Positions 46,311 through 58,184 are shown, counted from the first letter of the stretch. The stretch is 64,000 bases of DNA from Grifola frondosa (GCA_001683735.1 LUGG01000015.1:682001-746000), one strand, 5' to 3'. A program made the numbers and translations. Notes: generated from the letters alone by a model not told the origin.

Positions 46311-48377
46311 GATTGCTCAATGTTGCTTCGTTAGTCGGTGGGATGAAGCTGGCAATATCGCTCAACGGGAAAGTCTTTTGAACAAGGAGGACGGAATCTG
46401 CGGAGTCCGCGCTTGAGTATGTTCCTGCCCATCTACGCGATAACGGCGTGCATGCGCTATCATCGCAGGCAAGGGCCGCTGTTCATCGATGTCCCCCTAT
46501 GGAGCGCACCATCCGCAACCACCAACCTGTTCATCGGTGTTAGAACGGGAAAAAGAATCATTTGATACACTTACACCCAAAGACGCCGATAACTTCGACC
46601 GGAATGATATTGCAATTCCCTCACCGGTCAACCGTCGGGATGATCTCTCATGCTCAGGCGTAATTCCGAAACCCGGATCGCCAGAACCTGCACCAAATTC
46701 TTCGTTGTCCACGCTCATGGGTGTCTACCATGAGGGCGCCGCGGAAGCTCCGGCGTTTGCCTTTTCGTGCGATTCCAACGCTTAGCGCCACCTCTTTATC
46801 GCCGAAGCTCCTTTCAGGTTGTGTCGACATAGATACGCTAACTGATAACATTGACCAAAAAAAATGCTTTAGTGAAAAAGAATTGCATTGTATGATGGAT
46901 GGGGATAATACCATCAACTCGAGCGAACGGTTCATCTTCCCCGTATATTATAGCATAATACAGTTCCCGACTTTGCGGTACATCCGCGCGTCTTCGATAC
47001 CTTTTGCTAAGCCTCCCGTATAAACTTAAAAGCGTGAGAGCATGAGTTGTCCTCAACTGGAGAATCACATACCATTCTTGTAAAATCCCAAATAGCAACA
47101 AACAATAAGCGCCTATACTCCTCCTTTTGATTTCATCTCCGCTCTAAGGTCTAGCGTTCCCCGATTCGAAGATTTCAACTTCAGCAAAGTCGCAAGGGAA
47201 TCGATCACATGTTCTCTTGTACCAGGGTCTATACCTTCAGACATCTCCCCTCATCGCAGAGTATTTCCTGCCGTGACCCAATGCCAAGCATGTAACCAGG
47301 CACAGTCCTACTTCCATTTTCCAACTTCCAGTCCGGCGTCGCCTCTACATATCTTCTTGGCATGCTCGCTATAGCAAGCGTTTATGCATGAGAAATACTC
47401 CGACATTCTCAGGGCTGTCGGAACCCTAAAACGTCTGTCTGTGTCACTCACAGAACCTCCTTCAAGTATACGATTGTCCATTCAAAGATTATGATAGAGC
47501 ACGCGACGCACCTCTGGTCTCTCTGACTGGTCACTGGCCAGTCTATTCCTGGCGCTCCGAGGCTTAACTATCTCCATGCTGTGCGTTGGCAGCTTCAGGC
47601 GGTTTGACCCGCGTCAAGACGTTCCGGTCTCAACTGTTTCCCTGCGGTATGTCCGGACATGTGAGTCCTTTGAGGCGTTTTCTTACTCCGTATTACTGAC
47701 TTGGGCAAATTTCTGTCAGAGCGTAGGTCTTGGCGTACCCGGTGTTACATCCTCCGCTCTATCTCCACTCCAATGAGCATGCGCGAGTGGTCCCCTCGTC
47801 GTCCTGGAGTGGGCCTTGCGGATATCCATGGGGATTTCCTTGTATTGACTTCATATTCTGTAGATTGCTGCGCAGTCTCACTGGCTTCATTAAAGCGGTC
47901 TGCGCAGCAGCCAAGCATGCTTGCGGCGTGCTAGAAGCCATTGGCGTCAGTCCGAACTGCATTGCCGCTTCAGTGCATGGTATTACCTCCACTTTGTCGA
48001 AGTCTATCACCGCCACGTCTCTCACGATCGTTCTTCGGGGCAGGTCGCCAAGAGACATTCCTCTCGCTTGGCAAGCAGGGAGCGTCTCGCGTTCCGAGAA
48101 GCCTGTCGAATCTTGACCAACTATCCTTCCGCTTGCGTGGAAGATCGTCGGTAAAGATCTAAGTCTTTTCATCCGACCATCGGATGAAATCAACTCGTGC
48201 AGTATCACAACGCTAATTAATTATCAGGTCATTTTTTGACGGCATTTAAATACGCATGCTTTGACTCCACAGTCTCCCATCCTTCCATCCCCTCTCGTCT
48301 CCGGGTCCTCTCGCATCTACTCACCTATCTATCCATTATATATTCTCTTCCCTTTGTAACCCCGCCCATAAACAAAC
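46311..48377. other. Long intergenic region between divergent genes
   Basis: About 2 kb between the minus-strand flavocytochrome gene and the plus-strand PEPM/ICL gene. Open frames on both strands near 47576-48208 have no recognisable domain and conflicting frames. It would contain both promoters. No repeat seen. Confidence 0.4.
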
Positions 48378-49847
48378 ATGCCCGATACGAACTCCCCCGC
48401 CCCACCGACTCCCACCCTTGCCGCCGTCTCCCATGTCGAGGCTGTCGAAATAGAGCATATGGATGTCTCTATGGACGCCAATGGTGACAGCATCCCTCGC
48501 AATCCCGACGTGTACTACAACGCGCGCCTCGACCCCAAGAACTACCTTGAAGGCCCCCTATCGTGGAACCCCGCGACGCGCCTTCGCCAGATGCTCGCAC
48601 GACCCGGTATTGTGGTGAGTAGCTTATTCGAGTACTTTATATCCGTGGGGCTCACTTTTACACTTCTATAGGTCGCACCCGGTATTTGCGATGGCATCAG
48701 CGCACGTTGTGCTCTCGAAGCTGGCTTCGACTGCCTCTACCAGAGGTATTTGGCCAGGGTCTCGATTTTATTCAACCAGATTCTTATATGTTCCTTTCAT
48801 AGTGGGGCTGCAACCACTGCATCTCGTCTCGGTCAACCCGATCTCGCTATTGCCACATTGAATGACTTCGTCCAGGTACGCTGCCATTCTTCCACGCACA
48901 TGAATATTCCTTCTCATAGCAACTCTACCACAGAGCGCACAGATGGTCTGCAGCCTCGACCCCACTGTTCCCGTCATTGCAGACGCTGACACTGGGTACG
49001 TTATTCTATGGCTGTTTGATATCTCAAACTAATGTGTGCGCCACTCAGATTCGGCGGCCCTGCAATGGTCGCGCGCACGGTAACGCAATATGCACGTGCT
49101 GGTGTGGCGGGCATGCACATCGAGGACCAGGTACAGACGAAGCGCTGCGGACATCTGCTCGGCAAGCAGGTCGTCTCTCGCGAGGAGTTCGTAACGCGCA
49201 TCCGCGCTGCGGTCATTGCGCGCGACTCCATTCCCGGAAACTCCGACTTCGTGATCATCGGGCGGACGGACTCTGCGCAGGTCCTCGGCATGGAGGAGGC
49301 GGTTTACCGGTTGAAGCTCGCGGCGGACGCGGGTGCAGACGTGTGCTTCATCGAGGGTGTGAAGAATGCCGATCTCCTAAAGTCGACTATTGCTGCTTTG
49401 GCTCCGAAGCCCGTACTTCTCATTTTAATGCCTGTTCTTGCATTCTTCTTATAATTGCTCAGGTTCTCGTCAACGTCATCTCTGGGGGCCTTACGCCATC
49501 TTTCACATGCCGTGAGGCCGAGGAGATGGGTGCGAAAATCATTAGTAGGTGTCATCCTCTATTTATGGAGTGTTCCGTGGTTGATAAGTAATTCCTTGGC
49601 AGTTTTCTCTTTGGTGTCTTGTGTTGCAGCAGTGCACGGTATCAGGGCTGCAATGCAGTCGCTGAAGAAGACCGGGACAGACTTTTCCTCTGCCAAGGGC
49701 ATGGACCCAAAGGCGTTCTTCGAAGTCATGGGTCCGTATCTTCATTGTATTTCTGTCCGCTTGAAAGCTTATAAATATTATGCAGGCCTTAACGATGTCG
49801 TCGGGCTTGACGCGCGGGCCGGCGGAAAGGCCTTCGAGCTCGTGTAA
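48378..49847 (+). CDS. PEP mutase/isocitrate lyase family enzyme, oxaloacetate acetylhydrolase-like
   Basis: The start MPDTNSPAPPTPTLAAVSHV is followed by a helical N-terminus, then RLRQMLARPGIV, an intron at 48615-48671, VAPGICDGISARCALEAGFD, SGAATTASRLGQPDLAIATL, VPVIADADTG, FGGPAMVARTVTQYARAGVA, the catalytic KRCGH region (IEDQVQTKRCGHLLGKQV), IIGRTDSAQVLGMEEAVYRL, LVNVISGGLTPSF and a C-terminal GLNDVVGLDARAGGKAFELV. These mark the PEPM/ICL superfamily. Family members include oxaloacetate acetylhydrolase, 2-methylisocitrate lyase and PEP mutase. In fungi the oxaloacetate hydrolase (oxaloacetate to oxalate plus acetate) has an active-site Ser that distinguishes it; the S of VISGG could be that residue, but an alignment is needed. 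No frame lesion is seen. It lies between two flavocytochromes, suggesting a role in oxalate or glyoxylate metabolism. Confidence 0.8.
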
Positions 49848-50286
49848 AGTGTTGGTTTATTTGCCTAAAGGCTTAGAGGTCTGTGCATAAATGGTGTTCT
49901 CCCCTGCATAATTAGACAAATCTGTCACATCGGTGTTCCGTATCTACTCCAATTTCTCTATTTCTCTCGTAGTCATGTGTTGTACGTTGTTGGGCAATAT
50001 CACGCAGTCTCTCTTTCATTCATCTGCGGCCGTCTGAACACCGTTCGGGAACAGCATTGCCTACCGCTCGCATCAGCTTAGAATAACCGGGCTCCGGTGA
50101 GCAACGTCGGGACCCCGATCAGGGCCTGTCAGTCTCTCGTGACCAAAATTAGTCCTCGGGTCCCCGCCTCCGCCGCCTCTCGCGGACCGGCCCCCGCGAT
50201 AGTTGGTCCTGAAAACATGTCTATCCTCCCTTGTTTCCAGGACTTGCTCACGCACTGTGCTTCGTGCCGTATCTTTTGGACTGACG
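49848..50286. other. Intergenic/promoter between enzyme genes
   Basis: Contains the 3' end of the PEPM/ICL gene and the presumed promoter of the second flavocytochrome. No other feature seen. Confidence 0.4.
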
Positions 50287-52742
50287 ATGGCAGCATCTGG
50301 GGAACGAGTCATTTCGGGGAAGGAGGTTGCGCAGCATAACACGCGCGAGAGCTGTTGGATCATCGTTCACGGTGAGTGGTTCGTGGGTCCGGCGGTTCCA
50401 AGCGCTGTGTGTATGAAGGTTGTGGTTGTTTTATACATGGGTCTGATGGTGAGCTGTTGTGTTCGACGTGCTGACTGCTCGATCACTCAGGGAAAGTGTA
50501 TGATGTCACGGAATTCTTGCCTGGTGAGTACAGATAATTATGGAGTCATTCACATATAAATCGTTGACCTCGTTGTAGAACATCCTGGTATGTAACATAT
50601 TGGGCAGGCCATAGCGTCTTATTAAAGTGTCCACAAAGGTGGAAGCAAGATCATCTTGAAGTACGCTGGTAAAGACGCTACGTACGTTTTCTATAATACG
50701 TTTCCTTGCCCTTCACCGAACCATGAAGCAGAGCGGAATATGACCCGATACATCCGCCGAATGCTATCACCACCAATCTTCCTCCAGAGAAACAGTGCGT
50801 GATCGTTGTTCGACTATATCGAATTATATCTTATACACGCTTCAGCTTGGGACGCGTCGATCCCGCGACCGTTTCGAAAGTTGAAGTGAAAATTACCGAT
50901 GAAGAGAAAGCTCGCTTGGAACGTGTCAAGAACCGACCACCACTATCTGAAATTCTGAATTTACATGACTTTGAGGTGACCATCGACTACTTTCGCACGA
51001 AATCCAATATCCTGACACAGGATACAGGCAATAGCGCGTGTCGTAATGCCAGAGAAAGCATGGGCCTATTACAGTTCAGCAGCAGAGGACGAGATCACCA
51101 ACCGAGAAAACCACGCAGCGTATCACAGGATTTGGTGGCGACCGCGAATTCTGCGTGATGTTACTCACATCGACTGGTCAACGGAAATTCTTGGATTGCC
51201 AACAAGCATGCCAATTTACATCGTACGTGATATCGTCACTGCTTTCTTGGGATGTGATGAGAGAACGAGAAATTAGACTGCGACTGCCCTTGGGAAACAT
51301 GGGTCACCCCGACGGTGAGCTCAATCTGACGAGAGCTGCTGGGAAGCACAACGTAATTCAGATGGTCAGTCCAAGATGCCCGCCTATCTAGAATCGTTGT
51401 TTGTTCATCCAGTGCTGTTGTAGATCCCTACCCTGGCTTCGTGCTCGTTTGACGAGATTATTGATGCGGCTCTGCCGGGCCAGCATCAACTTCTGCAACT
51501 GTACGAGTATTTTCCTAACGGCTTGACAAAATTCTAATACTTCAACTTCAGATATGTGAACAAAGACCGGGCGATCACGAAGAGGTTCGTGCAGCACGCT
51601 GAAAAGCGTGGAATCAAGGGCTTGTTCATCACCGTCGATGCGCCACAACTTGGTCGCCGCGAAAAGGTGGGCGGAATCTCCGATCTATGCGACTTGTGGT
51701 GCCGATCTGCTCATCCGGTACTACCAGGATATGCGGATGAAGTTCGAAGCGAAGACCCGGCAGAGGTCACGGAGAACAAACAGCAAGACAAAGTCGACCG
51801 GTCGCAAGGCGCCGCTCGCGCTATCAGCGTGAGTGTCTGCCGAATCGAATGCTTCGGGTTTCTCACATGCTCGCAGTCTTTTATCGACCCTGGCCTAGAT
51901 TGGAAAGACATTCCGTGGTTCCAAAGCATCACGAAGAGTATGTTTGTCTTATGTCGTGTTTCTCACGCTGATCATGCTATCTGTATTCAGTGCCTCTCAT
52001 CCTCAAGGGCGTTCAGTCCTGGGAGGTTTGTCGTCGTGCGCGTTCGTCCCATGTCTCCTGCTGATGATCGTTCTCATGTAGGACGCGCTCCAGGCGTATG
52101 ACTGCGGCCTCGCAGGCGTTGTGCTCTCCAATCACGGTGGGCGACAGCTTGACTTTTCCCGCTCTGGTATCGAGATCCTCGCTGAGGTCACCCGCGAGCT
52201 CAAGGCGCGTCGCGGGCTCACCTTCCCGAACAAGCGCTTCCAGCTTTTCGTGGATGGAGGCGTCCGTCGCGCAAACGACGTCCTCAAGGCTGTCGCACTG
52301 GGTGCCACTGCCGGTAAGTTCGTTGTGCGGACGACGGGAGTGCGGTGCTCACGTTGCTGCAGTTGGCATTGGCCGTCCATTCTTGTATGCATTCTCGTCG
52401 TACGGACCGGAGGGCGTCGACCACGCGCTGCAGATCCTACACGTATGTCTCGCGTTAATAATTGAGCATCTGCTATCCGTACTGATCCGGATGCACGTAC
52501 TAGGAGGAGTTCGAGATGAACATGCGTCTGCTTGGGGCTCGTTCACTGAAGGAGGTCGTCCCGGAGATGGTCGACGCGTCTGCGCTCTCATCGCATATCG
52601 TCGCCGTCCCCGGCGACAGGCTGTACGAGTCGAACTGTGAGTGCTGGCGTGCGGAGGTTCAGGCGAAGCTGATGTGTGCGTTTGATGTGCAGATGAGAGC
52701 ATGCAGCATGCACAGATGCGGGACGTCAAGGCGAAGATGTAG
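50287..52742 (+). CDS. Flavocytochrome hydroxy-acid dehydrogenase, copy 2
   Basis: A paralogue of the gene at 44032-46310 with the same architecture. The start MAASGERVISGKEVAQHNTR is followed by KVYDVTEFL, the haem-binding HPGG, GGSKIILKYAGKDAT and AEYDPIHPPNAITTNLPPEK. Next come MPEKAWAYYSSAAEDEITNR, SATALGNMGHPDGELNLTRA (reconstructed by splicing near 51225-51298), KRGIKGLFITVDAPQLGRRE, SNHGGRQLDFSRSGIEILAE, VDGGVRRANDVLKAVALGA and GIGRPFLYAFSSYGPEGV. The last intron (about 52639-52692) leads to YESMQHAQMRDVKAKM and a stop at 52742; AKM is a permissive peroxisomal C-terminus. Many short introns fall at positions similar to copy 1. Products of such enzymes are oxalate from glyoxylate or pyruvate from L-lactate. 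No frame lesion seen. Confidence 0.85.
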
Positions 52743-53577
52743 CTGTGGCGGAGAGCGGTTGTCTGGATACCGTAGAGGCTTCATGCATTATGTTGCTAAA
52801 TGGTTTAATATACTTCTAGGTATGACACACTTGTGCTGCGGGGTGGCTTTGCGATCGAGAGCATCTCTTTGATGACCACCGCCAAGTAATTGCTGACGTA
52901 CCCTGTTGGTTTCTACGCGATGATGTGTAACGTGAGTGGCTCTCATCGATGGACGTCAGCGACTAGCAGCGACTTAACCATCTTGGCGTCAGGACCTTCG
53001 TCGATGCTGCAGCAAGGAAAAACATTATCAAGAAAATGGGTTGACGTAATGCGAGGCATGCATCGTTGTCAACGTTTCAAGCCTCTAAAATATCGTGTGG
53101 TTACTGGCAAGAGATATCTACGAGAAACCGCCATTCTATAATGGACAGATTCCATCACCTGTGCAAGACGTCATCCTTTCTTGCAGAGAAAATGACGATG
53201 TACGGTGAGGATTCCATGGTCTATCATCTTTGCTACGTTGTTCAGCAAGCACCAGGGTGCGGCGTTGAGGCGCCTGTGGTGCTCAGCCGATCAGGTGGCA
53301 CACAAGATCAAAGTCGCTTTGAGGACCGAGAATTGATTATGCGAGCCCTAGCCATCGGTAGGCCCATACATAGGTGAGTTGCCAGGATCCAAATTGCCAT
53401 TTATCAATGCGGCTACCTGTTGCATGCGCGAGGTAGCGTGTGCGTTGTCTCCACGTGTCCGCATCCAAAGCAAACACGAGGACTTTTTTGAGGCCGCTAA
53501 TCGTGAGCCACGAGCCACAAAACAGTGCTTGCCAGTATATAAATAAGGCCAGTGGCAATTTACCGTCGTCAGCACAA
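52743..53577. other. Intergenic region
   Basis: No gene supported. The last 60 bases carry a TATATAAATA element (about 53536-53545), a likely TATA box for the gene starting at 53578. Confidence 0.45.
53536..53545 (+). promoter_or_regulatory. Likely TATA box
   Basis: TATATAAATA lies about 35 bases before the ATG at 53578. The distance is short for fungal leaders but is compatible with a start just downstream. Confidence 0.4.
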
Positions 53578-54950
53578 TGTCTACTGCATCTATCGCCCCC
53601 CTCCAGTCCTACAACAACTCGACAGGGTTCACACACAGAAACCCTTGTTCTGTGATGGAATCCTTCCTCTCCCGGAGGAAATGTTTCCTGTCTATCTTCG
53701 ACAGTGAGCGCCTTGTTTAATTATTTTGATCATCCTTGACATATCATTGATCAGATCGCTAAACCTGTTCGCTGCGACCGACGATCAAATACAATGTTTG
53801 AAGGCAGAATATGTTGCTCTATCCCATAGCATGTCCAAGGGTTCCGGCCTCGATTCTAGCAATCCAGCGCGAGCGCTGTTGACAGAATTTGGCATGGGAT
53901 TCAATCCTATGACGGCAGGAATACTCAAACAAGTGCGAGAGACATTCCTGGAAGGCGACAATGAAAGAGCAGATATTTCTTCCGTGTGTTCCAAGCTCGG
54001 TATTTACGGTGAGTCCTAGTCGTCATCCCATCGTCACCGTCTGCTGATGTTCATGCATAGAAAAGGGCCACCAAGCGGGATACCGCAGTCGGCCCTTGGT
54101 GCCGAACATGTTCGCGACGCTTTTCGTGATCTTTCGCCATGCGGGGGGCGTCTTCGCTGCCCGTCGAGGAGGCTCACCGACAACCATCGATCTAGAGCAG
54201 CGCGATCCTGCTCTACCGTATGTCCAATGGATCGCGGTCCCTTGCGACGTGGACCTAGTTTTTGGATCCATCCCAAGTGGATACCGGGTGATGGCGATAT
54301 ACCACATATTAATCGAGCCCCGTCCGGACATCCCATGTAGGCTGACGACAGACAACGACGAACTCATGCGGCTCCTCGTTACCCTCATCAACGACAGCAC
54401 ATTTTTACCTAAGGGCGGACACCTTGTGTTTGGCCTGCGACACCGGTATCCTTTCACCGACGCGTTTAAGCGTCGCATGACCTATGAGGAGGCTGACGAT
54501 GTGTTCACCCGCATGTGCGAGTCTTTGAGAGGAAGAGACGCCGCTTTGTTGCACGTTTGTCGGGCGCTCTCTCTCTCTTCCCAGCTCCAGGCGGCTATTG
54601 AAGATAAGGAGTGCAACGTTCGGATGCTCTGCAATGTAGCCCTGCTCGTGGAGGACTTCGCTGGCGATCCTGTCCGGACAACCTTATGGAAGCACCTTAG
54701 AAACAAGTACGCTGGCCTAACAATAAAAGATACCGTTGAACGGCCGGTCAAATGGATTACGGGGTTCTCCCGCTATCCCCCTGCCGAGGCTGTGTACTGG
54801 GATGCTCGTGGCGAGCCTGGGGTCGATAAAAAGGTTGCCGTGGATTTTTGTATCACGATTGGGTTTGACCCCTTCAAAGGGGGCCGCAGAACATCCGAAG
54901 ATGAATTGGATGAATCGTCTAATATTCTTCGGGACAGAAAGAATCTATAG
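53578..54950 (+). CDS. 2OG-Fe(II) oxygenase-like protein
   Basis: Exon 1 starts MSTASIAPP and, after restoring one C in the run 53596-53601, continues VLQQLDRVHTQKPLFCDGIL and PLPEEMFPVYLRQ. An intron at about 53704-53755 joins SLNLFAATDDQIQCLKAEYV, GFNPMTAGILKQVRETFLEG and, after an intron at about 54009-54060, FVIFRHAGGVFAARRGG, VDLVFGSIPSGYRVMAIYHI, FLPKGGHLVFGLRHRYPF and a C-terminal block ending SNILRDRKNL. This order resembles a group of fungal proteins with a 2OG-Fe(II) oxygenase-type fold. In relatives the second strand has a His in a D-x-E-H-E-type motif; here it reads DVDLVFGSI, so an iron ligand may be absent and the protein may be non-catalytic. The one-base loss could be a consensus error. 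Confidence 0.45.
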
Positions 54951-55799
54951 GTTCTTCTGTTCAGATATAGATAGGCAGAGACCGGAATAATCTCATCGAC
55001 ATGTAATAACGTGAATCAGGTCACGCATGTGTCAATTGTACTCGCTTTTTGGTAGCATGAATTCATGATTGACAAACTAGAAGGCCCTTGGTTTGATCAA
55101 TCGAAGCTCGCCGGATCGTTGTAAAGCCACACCTGGCAGTGGACTGTGGCACTGTTTCGATCTGCACCACAAATAATTCTCGACTATCCCTGATGATGTT
55201 TTAACGGTCCATTTGCGCCTATATCATCCATTATCGCTCACAGGATGGCTGCTGCGACGATGCTTTGTTAACCAAATCACGATGATGTTTTCACAATCCC
55301 TTGGCCTCGAGACCAGTCTGCGTTATTGTTCGAGTTCTTTCAGGCTCAGACCCCCGGCTGGATACACTACATCATTTTCGACTACAAGTTTGCTTGTTGC
55401 AGTGTAACGTATATATCTTGAAGAGTAGATGGCTGGCTGGCGTACACAGTCTTTGTAAGCTGGCGCTTTCTGTTATGAGTTACGCGCAATTTGTGTTGAA
55501 CTCTTCTCATATGAACTCATATGGACCGCTATGGCTTGTTACCAACATTGTGCTTGGGATCAATTAACTGCCGAACCACGGACGTACCAACGTGCGTGAT
55601 AGCGGTCCACCGCGAAAGCAGATGCCAGAAGAGGCAGGCCGTGACCAGCTGGCTCGTCCCGAAGAATTCGAAGCCACGGTTGGCCTCCATTCCTAGGCTT
55701 CGAGCCCATGCGCTGCTGTCCTCCTCGCCATCTCCTGTGCAGCGACCCAGACGTAGATCAGGCAGTGACGCTCATTGTCTAGCAGTGCACACTCCGCCA
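54951..55799. other. Intergenic region
   Basis: No feature recognised other than the promoter region of the membrane-protein gene at 55800. Confidence 0.4.
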
Positions 55800-56517
55800 T
55801 GGCTCTCACGTACAAGCTCCAATACCCCCGCAAGTACCAGCTGCCGCGTCTGCTCGCCCGCCACCTTGAGGTCTCCATTGCGACCTGTGTCGCATTCTTC
55901 ATCTCCTTCCTTATCTTCCTCCTCGTCGGCCTCTCGCTCCCCATCACGAAATCCATATACCTCTTCTCCATCAAGTTCGCAACCGCTGCCGGCCAACCCG
56001 CTACCGATGTGGCCACCGATCTTCGTTTCGGAGTGTGGGGCCTCTGCGCGAGCAGCGCGCTCGGGATAGCGAGTGTTTCGGGCCCATGCTCGGTTATACC
56101 ATCCCGCAGGACGTGCTCACACTCACCGGATACCCTTCGCTTGTGGAGGCCGTTGACGAGGCCCTCACCGTCCTCCTCGTATTGCATCCCGTCTGCGCCG
56201 CGCTCGCTTTCCTCGTCATGTTCACCTCGCTCTTCCTCGAATCGCACGCGGTGTGCATCCTCTCACTAGTCATCTCGATATTAACCGTCCTCCTCGGCAC
56301 GCTCGTGTTTACAATCGATCTCGCCCTGGTGCTCGTCGGGATGCAGAAGATCGGCGCACTGACGGAATTTAACTACGTCGTCAGCTGGGGGCCTGCGATA
56401 TGGATGGTGCTCGCAGCGGTCATCATGTGCTTCGTGGGGATGATTCTGATGAGCGTTGTGGTCTGTGAATGCTGTGGGATTCGGCAGGCCGAGGAGGAGG
56501 ACGATGGTTGTTATTGA
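55800..56517 (+). CDS. SUR7/PalI-family membrane protein
   Basis: The start is MALTYKLQYPRKYQLPRLLA. The first membrane span is VSIATCVAFFISFLIFLLVG. An extracellular loop follows with the family-typical GVWGLCASSALG, then ECFGPMLGYTIPQDVLTLTG. Three more spans follow: LLVLHPVCAALAFLVMFTS, CILSLVISILTVLLGTLVFT and WGPAIWMVLAAVIMCFVGMI. The tail is short and acidic with CECCG. Four spans with the GxWG[LY]C signature fit SUR7/PalI proteins, which organise plasma-membrane domains or act in ambient pH signalling. It has a single exon. One base is missing in the G run 56063-56065, between SALG and DSECFG; restoring it gives a full-length protein of about 239 residues. I therefore treat it as a real gene with a probable consensus error. 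Confidence 0.65.
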
Positions 56518-57628
56518 TCGCTTGCAGTACGTTATTTCTTCATAGCTCGCGAGTGTTCCAGGTTGGCTTAATCCGCATTGTTTCTAGTTATTCACTCTTT
56601 CATTACGATATTCATGACCTTTCACGATGGTCTCAGGACCGATCACGCCTAGGAGCTCAAAAATTTAATTCGAATGTTTCATACCCTGCATCTTCCGCAC
56701 AATTGTGCTGTTGTATTACTTCCACGTGCGCTTTGAGTTAATGACGAAGATGGGAATCGTATATCCCGGCTCCCAGGACCCAGACTGACGATGGACGTAA
56801 ACGCGCCATTCAAAGCGTTGAGTACAAATTCTTCGAAGAGGTACCCTCCGTGATGAAAGTACGCTTTCAATCCAATTTTCATTCAGATCACGGTAGCGTC
56901 GACAGTTTTCTGGATGCACTGTAGGGATTGATATGCTCCTCTGCAGAATCTGGCCGGCAGCTCGATCGAACTCCTGCTCTACTCGTGGTGTAGTAAAGAC
57001 GCAGAGCTTTGCGATCGATGCGCATGCATGCTAGCTTCAGGATTTATGTTGGACAAGACACCGACCGCTAATTTGCCTAATATATGCCGTCCAACTCTAC
57101 TTCACGCTCACGCGTTAAGGAACCAAATTTAAAGCGTCGTTCTCGCTGCATTCCACGAAGGCTCGTTTACAATGGTTCGCCACCACTTTGCCACCTGAGC
57201 TTGAAGCTTTGAGTTGCGGTCACTGAACGTGCATTGTCAAATCTCATGTATATATTGTAGCGATAGAACTCACTGTGTCCGTTCAGCGAGTTATGAGGAT
57301 CATACGTTTCACATTTCCACCTGCGTTAGCTACGCAAATTGGAAACATCCACGCAAGTCTGAAATCAAAAGTCCATGCCGCTGGGAGGTGGATTGCTGTC
57401 GCTTGTCATCGTGCCACTCACCAACATCCAGAAAGTGAATGAGGGTATAACAAAATTGAATAGTTCCGTCGTGATGTTACATTGAATCAGGGTATATGAA
57501 GGCATTATTTACACGAAGGCGACAGAATGCGACGAGTCGTGCATTATGAAGACAAAATCTGTTGAAAGCACATCAATTCAAATATACGACGACGACGATA
57601 TATCAACGCACCACAAGAACGCCACAGC
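56518..57628. other. Intergenic region
   Basis: No gene supported. Several short frames have no domain character. No repeat or RNA gene seen. Confidence 0.4.
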
Positions 57629-58054
57629 TCAAGATACTATCGCATACCACTGCGGCTCCTGCGTCGTCCCGAGAGTCTCCTTGATCTTTTCGATGATCTC
57701 CGGCGGGGGCATCTTTGGGTCAAGGCCCAGCGTATTGTTTTCGGCCAGGGAAACGCAGCCCCTCCAAGTCGTGCCGTCACGTACTATGCGTAATCTCGAG
57801 TTTCGCCAAACACGCAAACATATCCTGCTCTTGAACCTCATACATTGGTTCGATGAGAGTTCTGGATCCACTTCCACCTCAGCCGCACCAAATAATTCAA
57901 TGGCTTTTTCGAGAAGCCAGTCGTCGTAGAATACGATGCCATAAGCTTTGTGAACCCACATAGGACGTTTCCGCCGGGGCTTCGAACGTCGAATGGGGAC
58001 TGATGGCGAGGAATTCGACGGTGCTGACTGCGGGATTTGATCTGCCTGACTCAT
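57629..58054 (-). CDS. Small protein of unknown function
   Basis: A single exon of 141 codons on the minus strand. MSQADQIPQSAPSNSSPSVP is followed by a basic patch (RRSKPRRKRP) and a globular part (KAYGIVFYDDWLLEKAIELF, MRFKSRICLRVWRNSRLRIV) and ends EPQWYAIVS. I do not recognise the family. The basic patch could be a nuclear signal. It is divergent from the gene at 58207 with 152 bases between. Confidence 0.5.
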   Translation of the reverse strand: MSQADQIPQSAPSNSSPSVPIRRSKPRRKRPMWVHKAYGIVFYDDWLLEKAIELFGAAEVEVDPELSSNQCMRFKSRICLRVWRNSRLRIVRDGTTWRGCVSLAENNTLGLDPKMPPPEIIEKIKETLGTTQEPQWYAIVS

Positions 58055-58170
58055 GGTCTACGCCAAGGTAAGTTAATCGACCACAGCTTCAAGAAAGGAC
58101 TCACAAACCGAAGGTAGTGGGTGTCAAGACTGTCGCAACTGGTGCGAGCGTGCGGTTGAACATATGCTTT

Positions 58171-58184
58171 CGATCACGTGATCG
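58171..58184. promoter_or_regulatory. Palindromic E-box CGATCACGTGATCG
   Basis: A perfect 14-base palindrome centred on CACGTG lies in the intergenic space between two divergently transcribed genes. CACGTG is the classic bHLH binding site. A related double site is at 62007-62027. Confidence 0.45.

Noticed and set aside
47576..48208. Extra gene between the flavocytochrome and PEPM/ICL genes
   Set aside because: Overlapping frames on both strands with no recognisable motif and no consistent splice structure.
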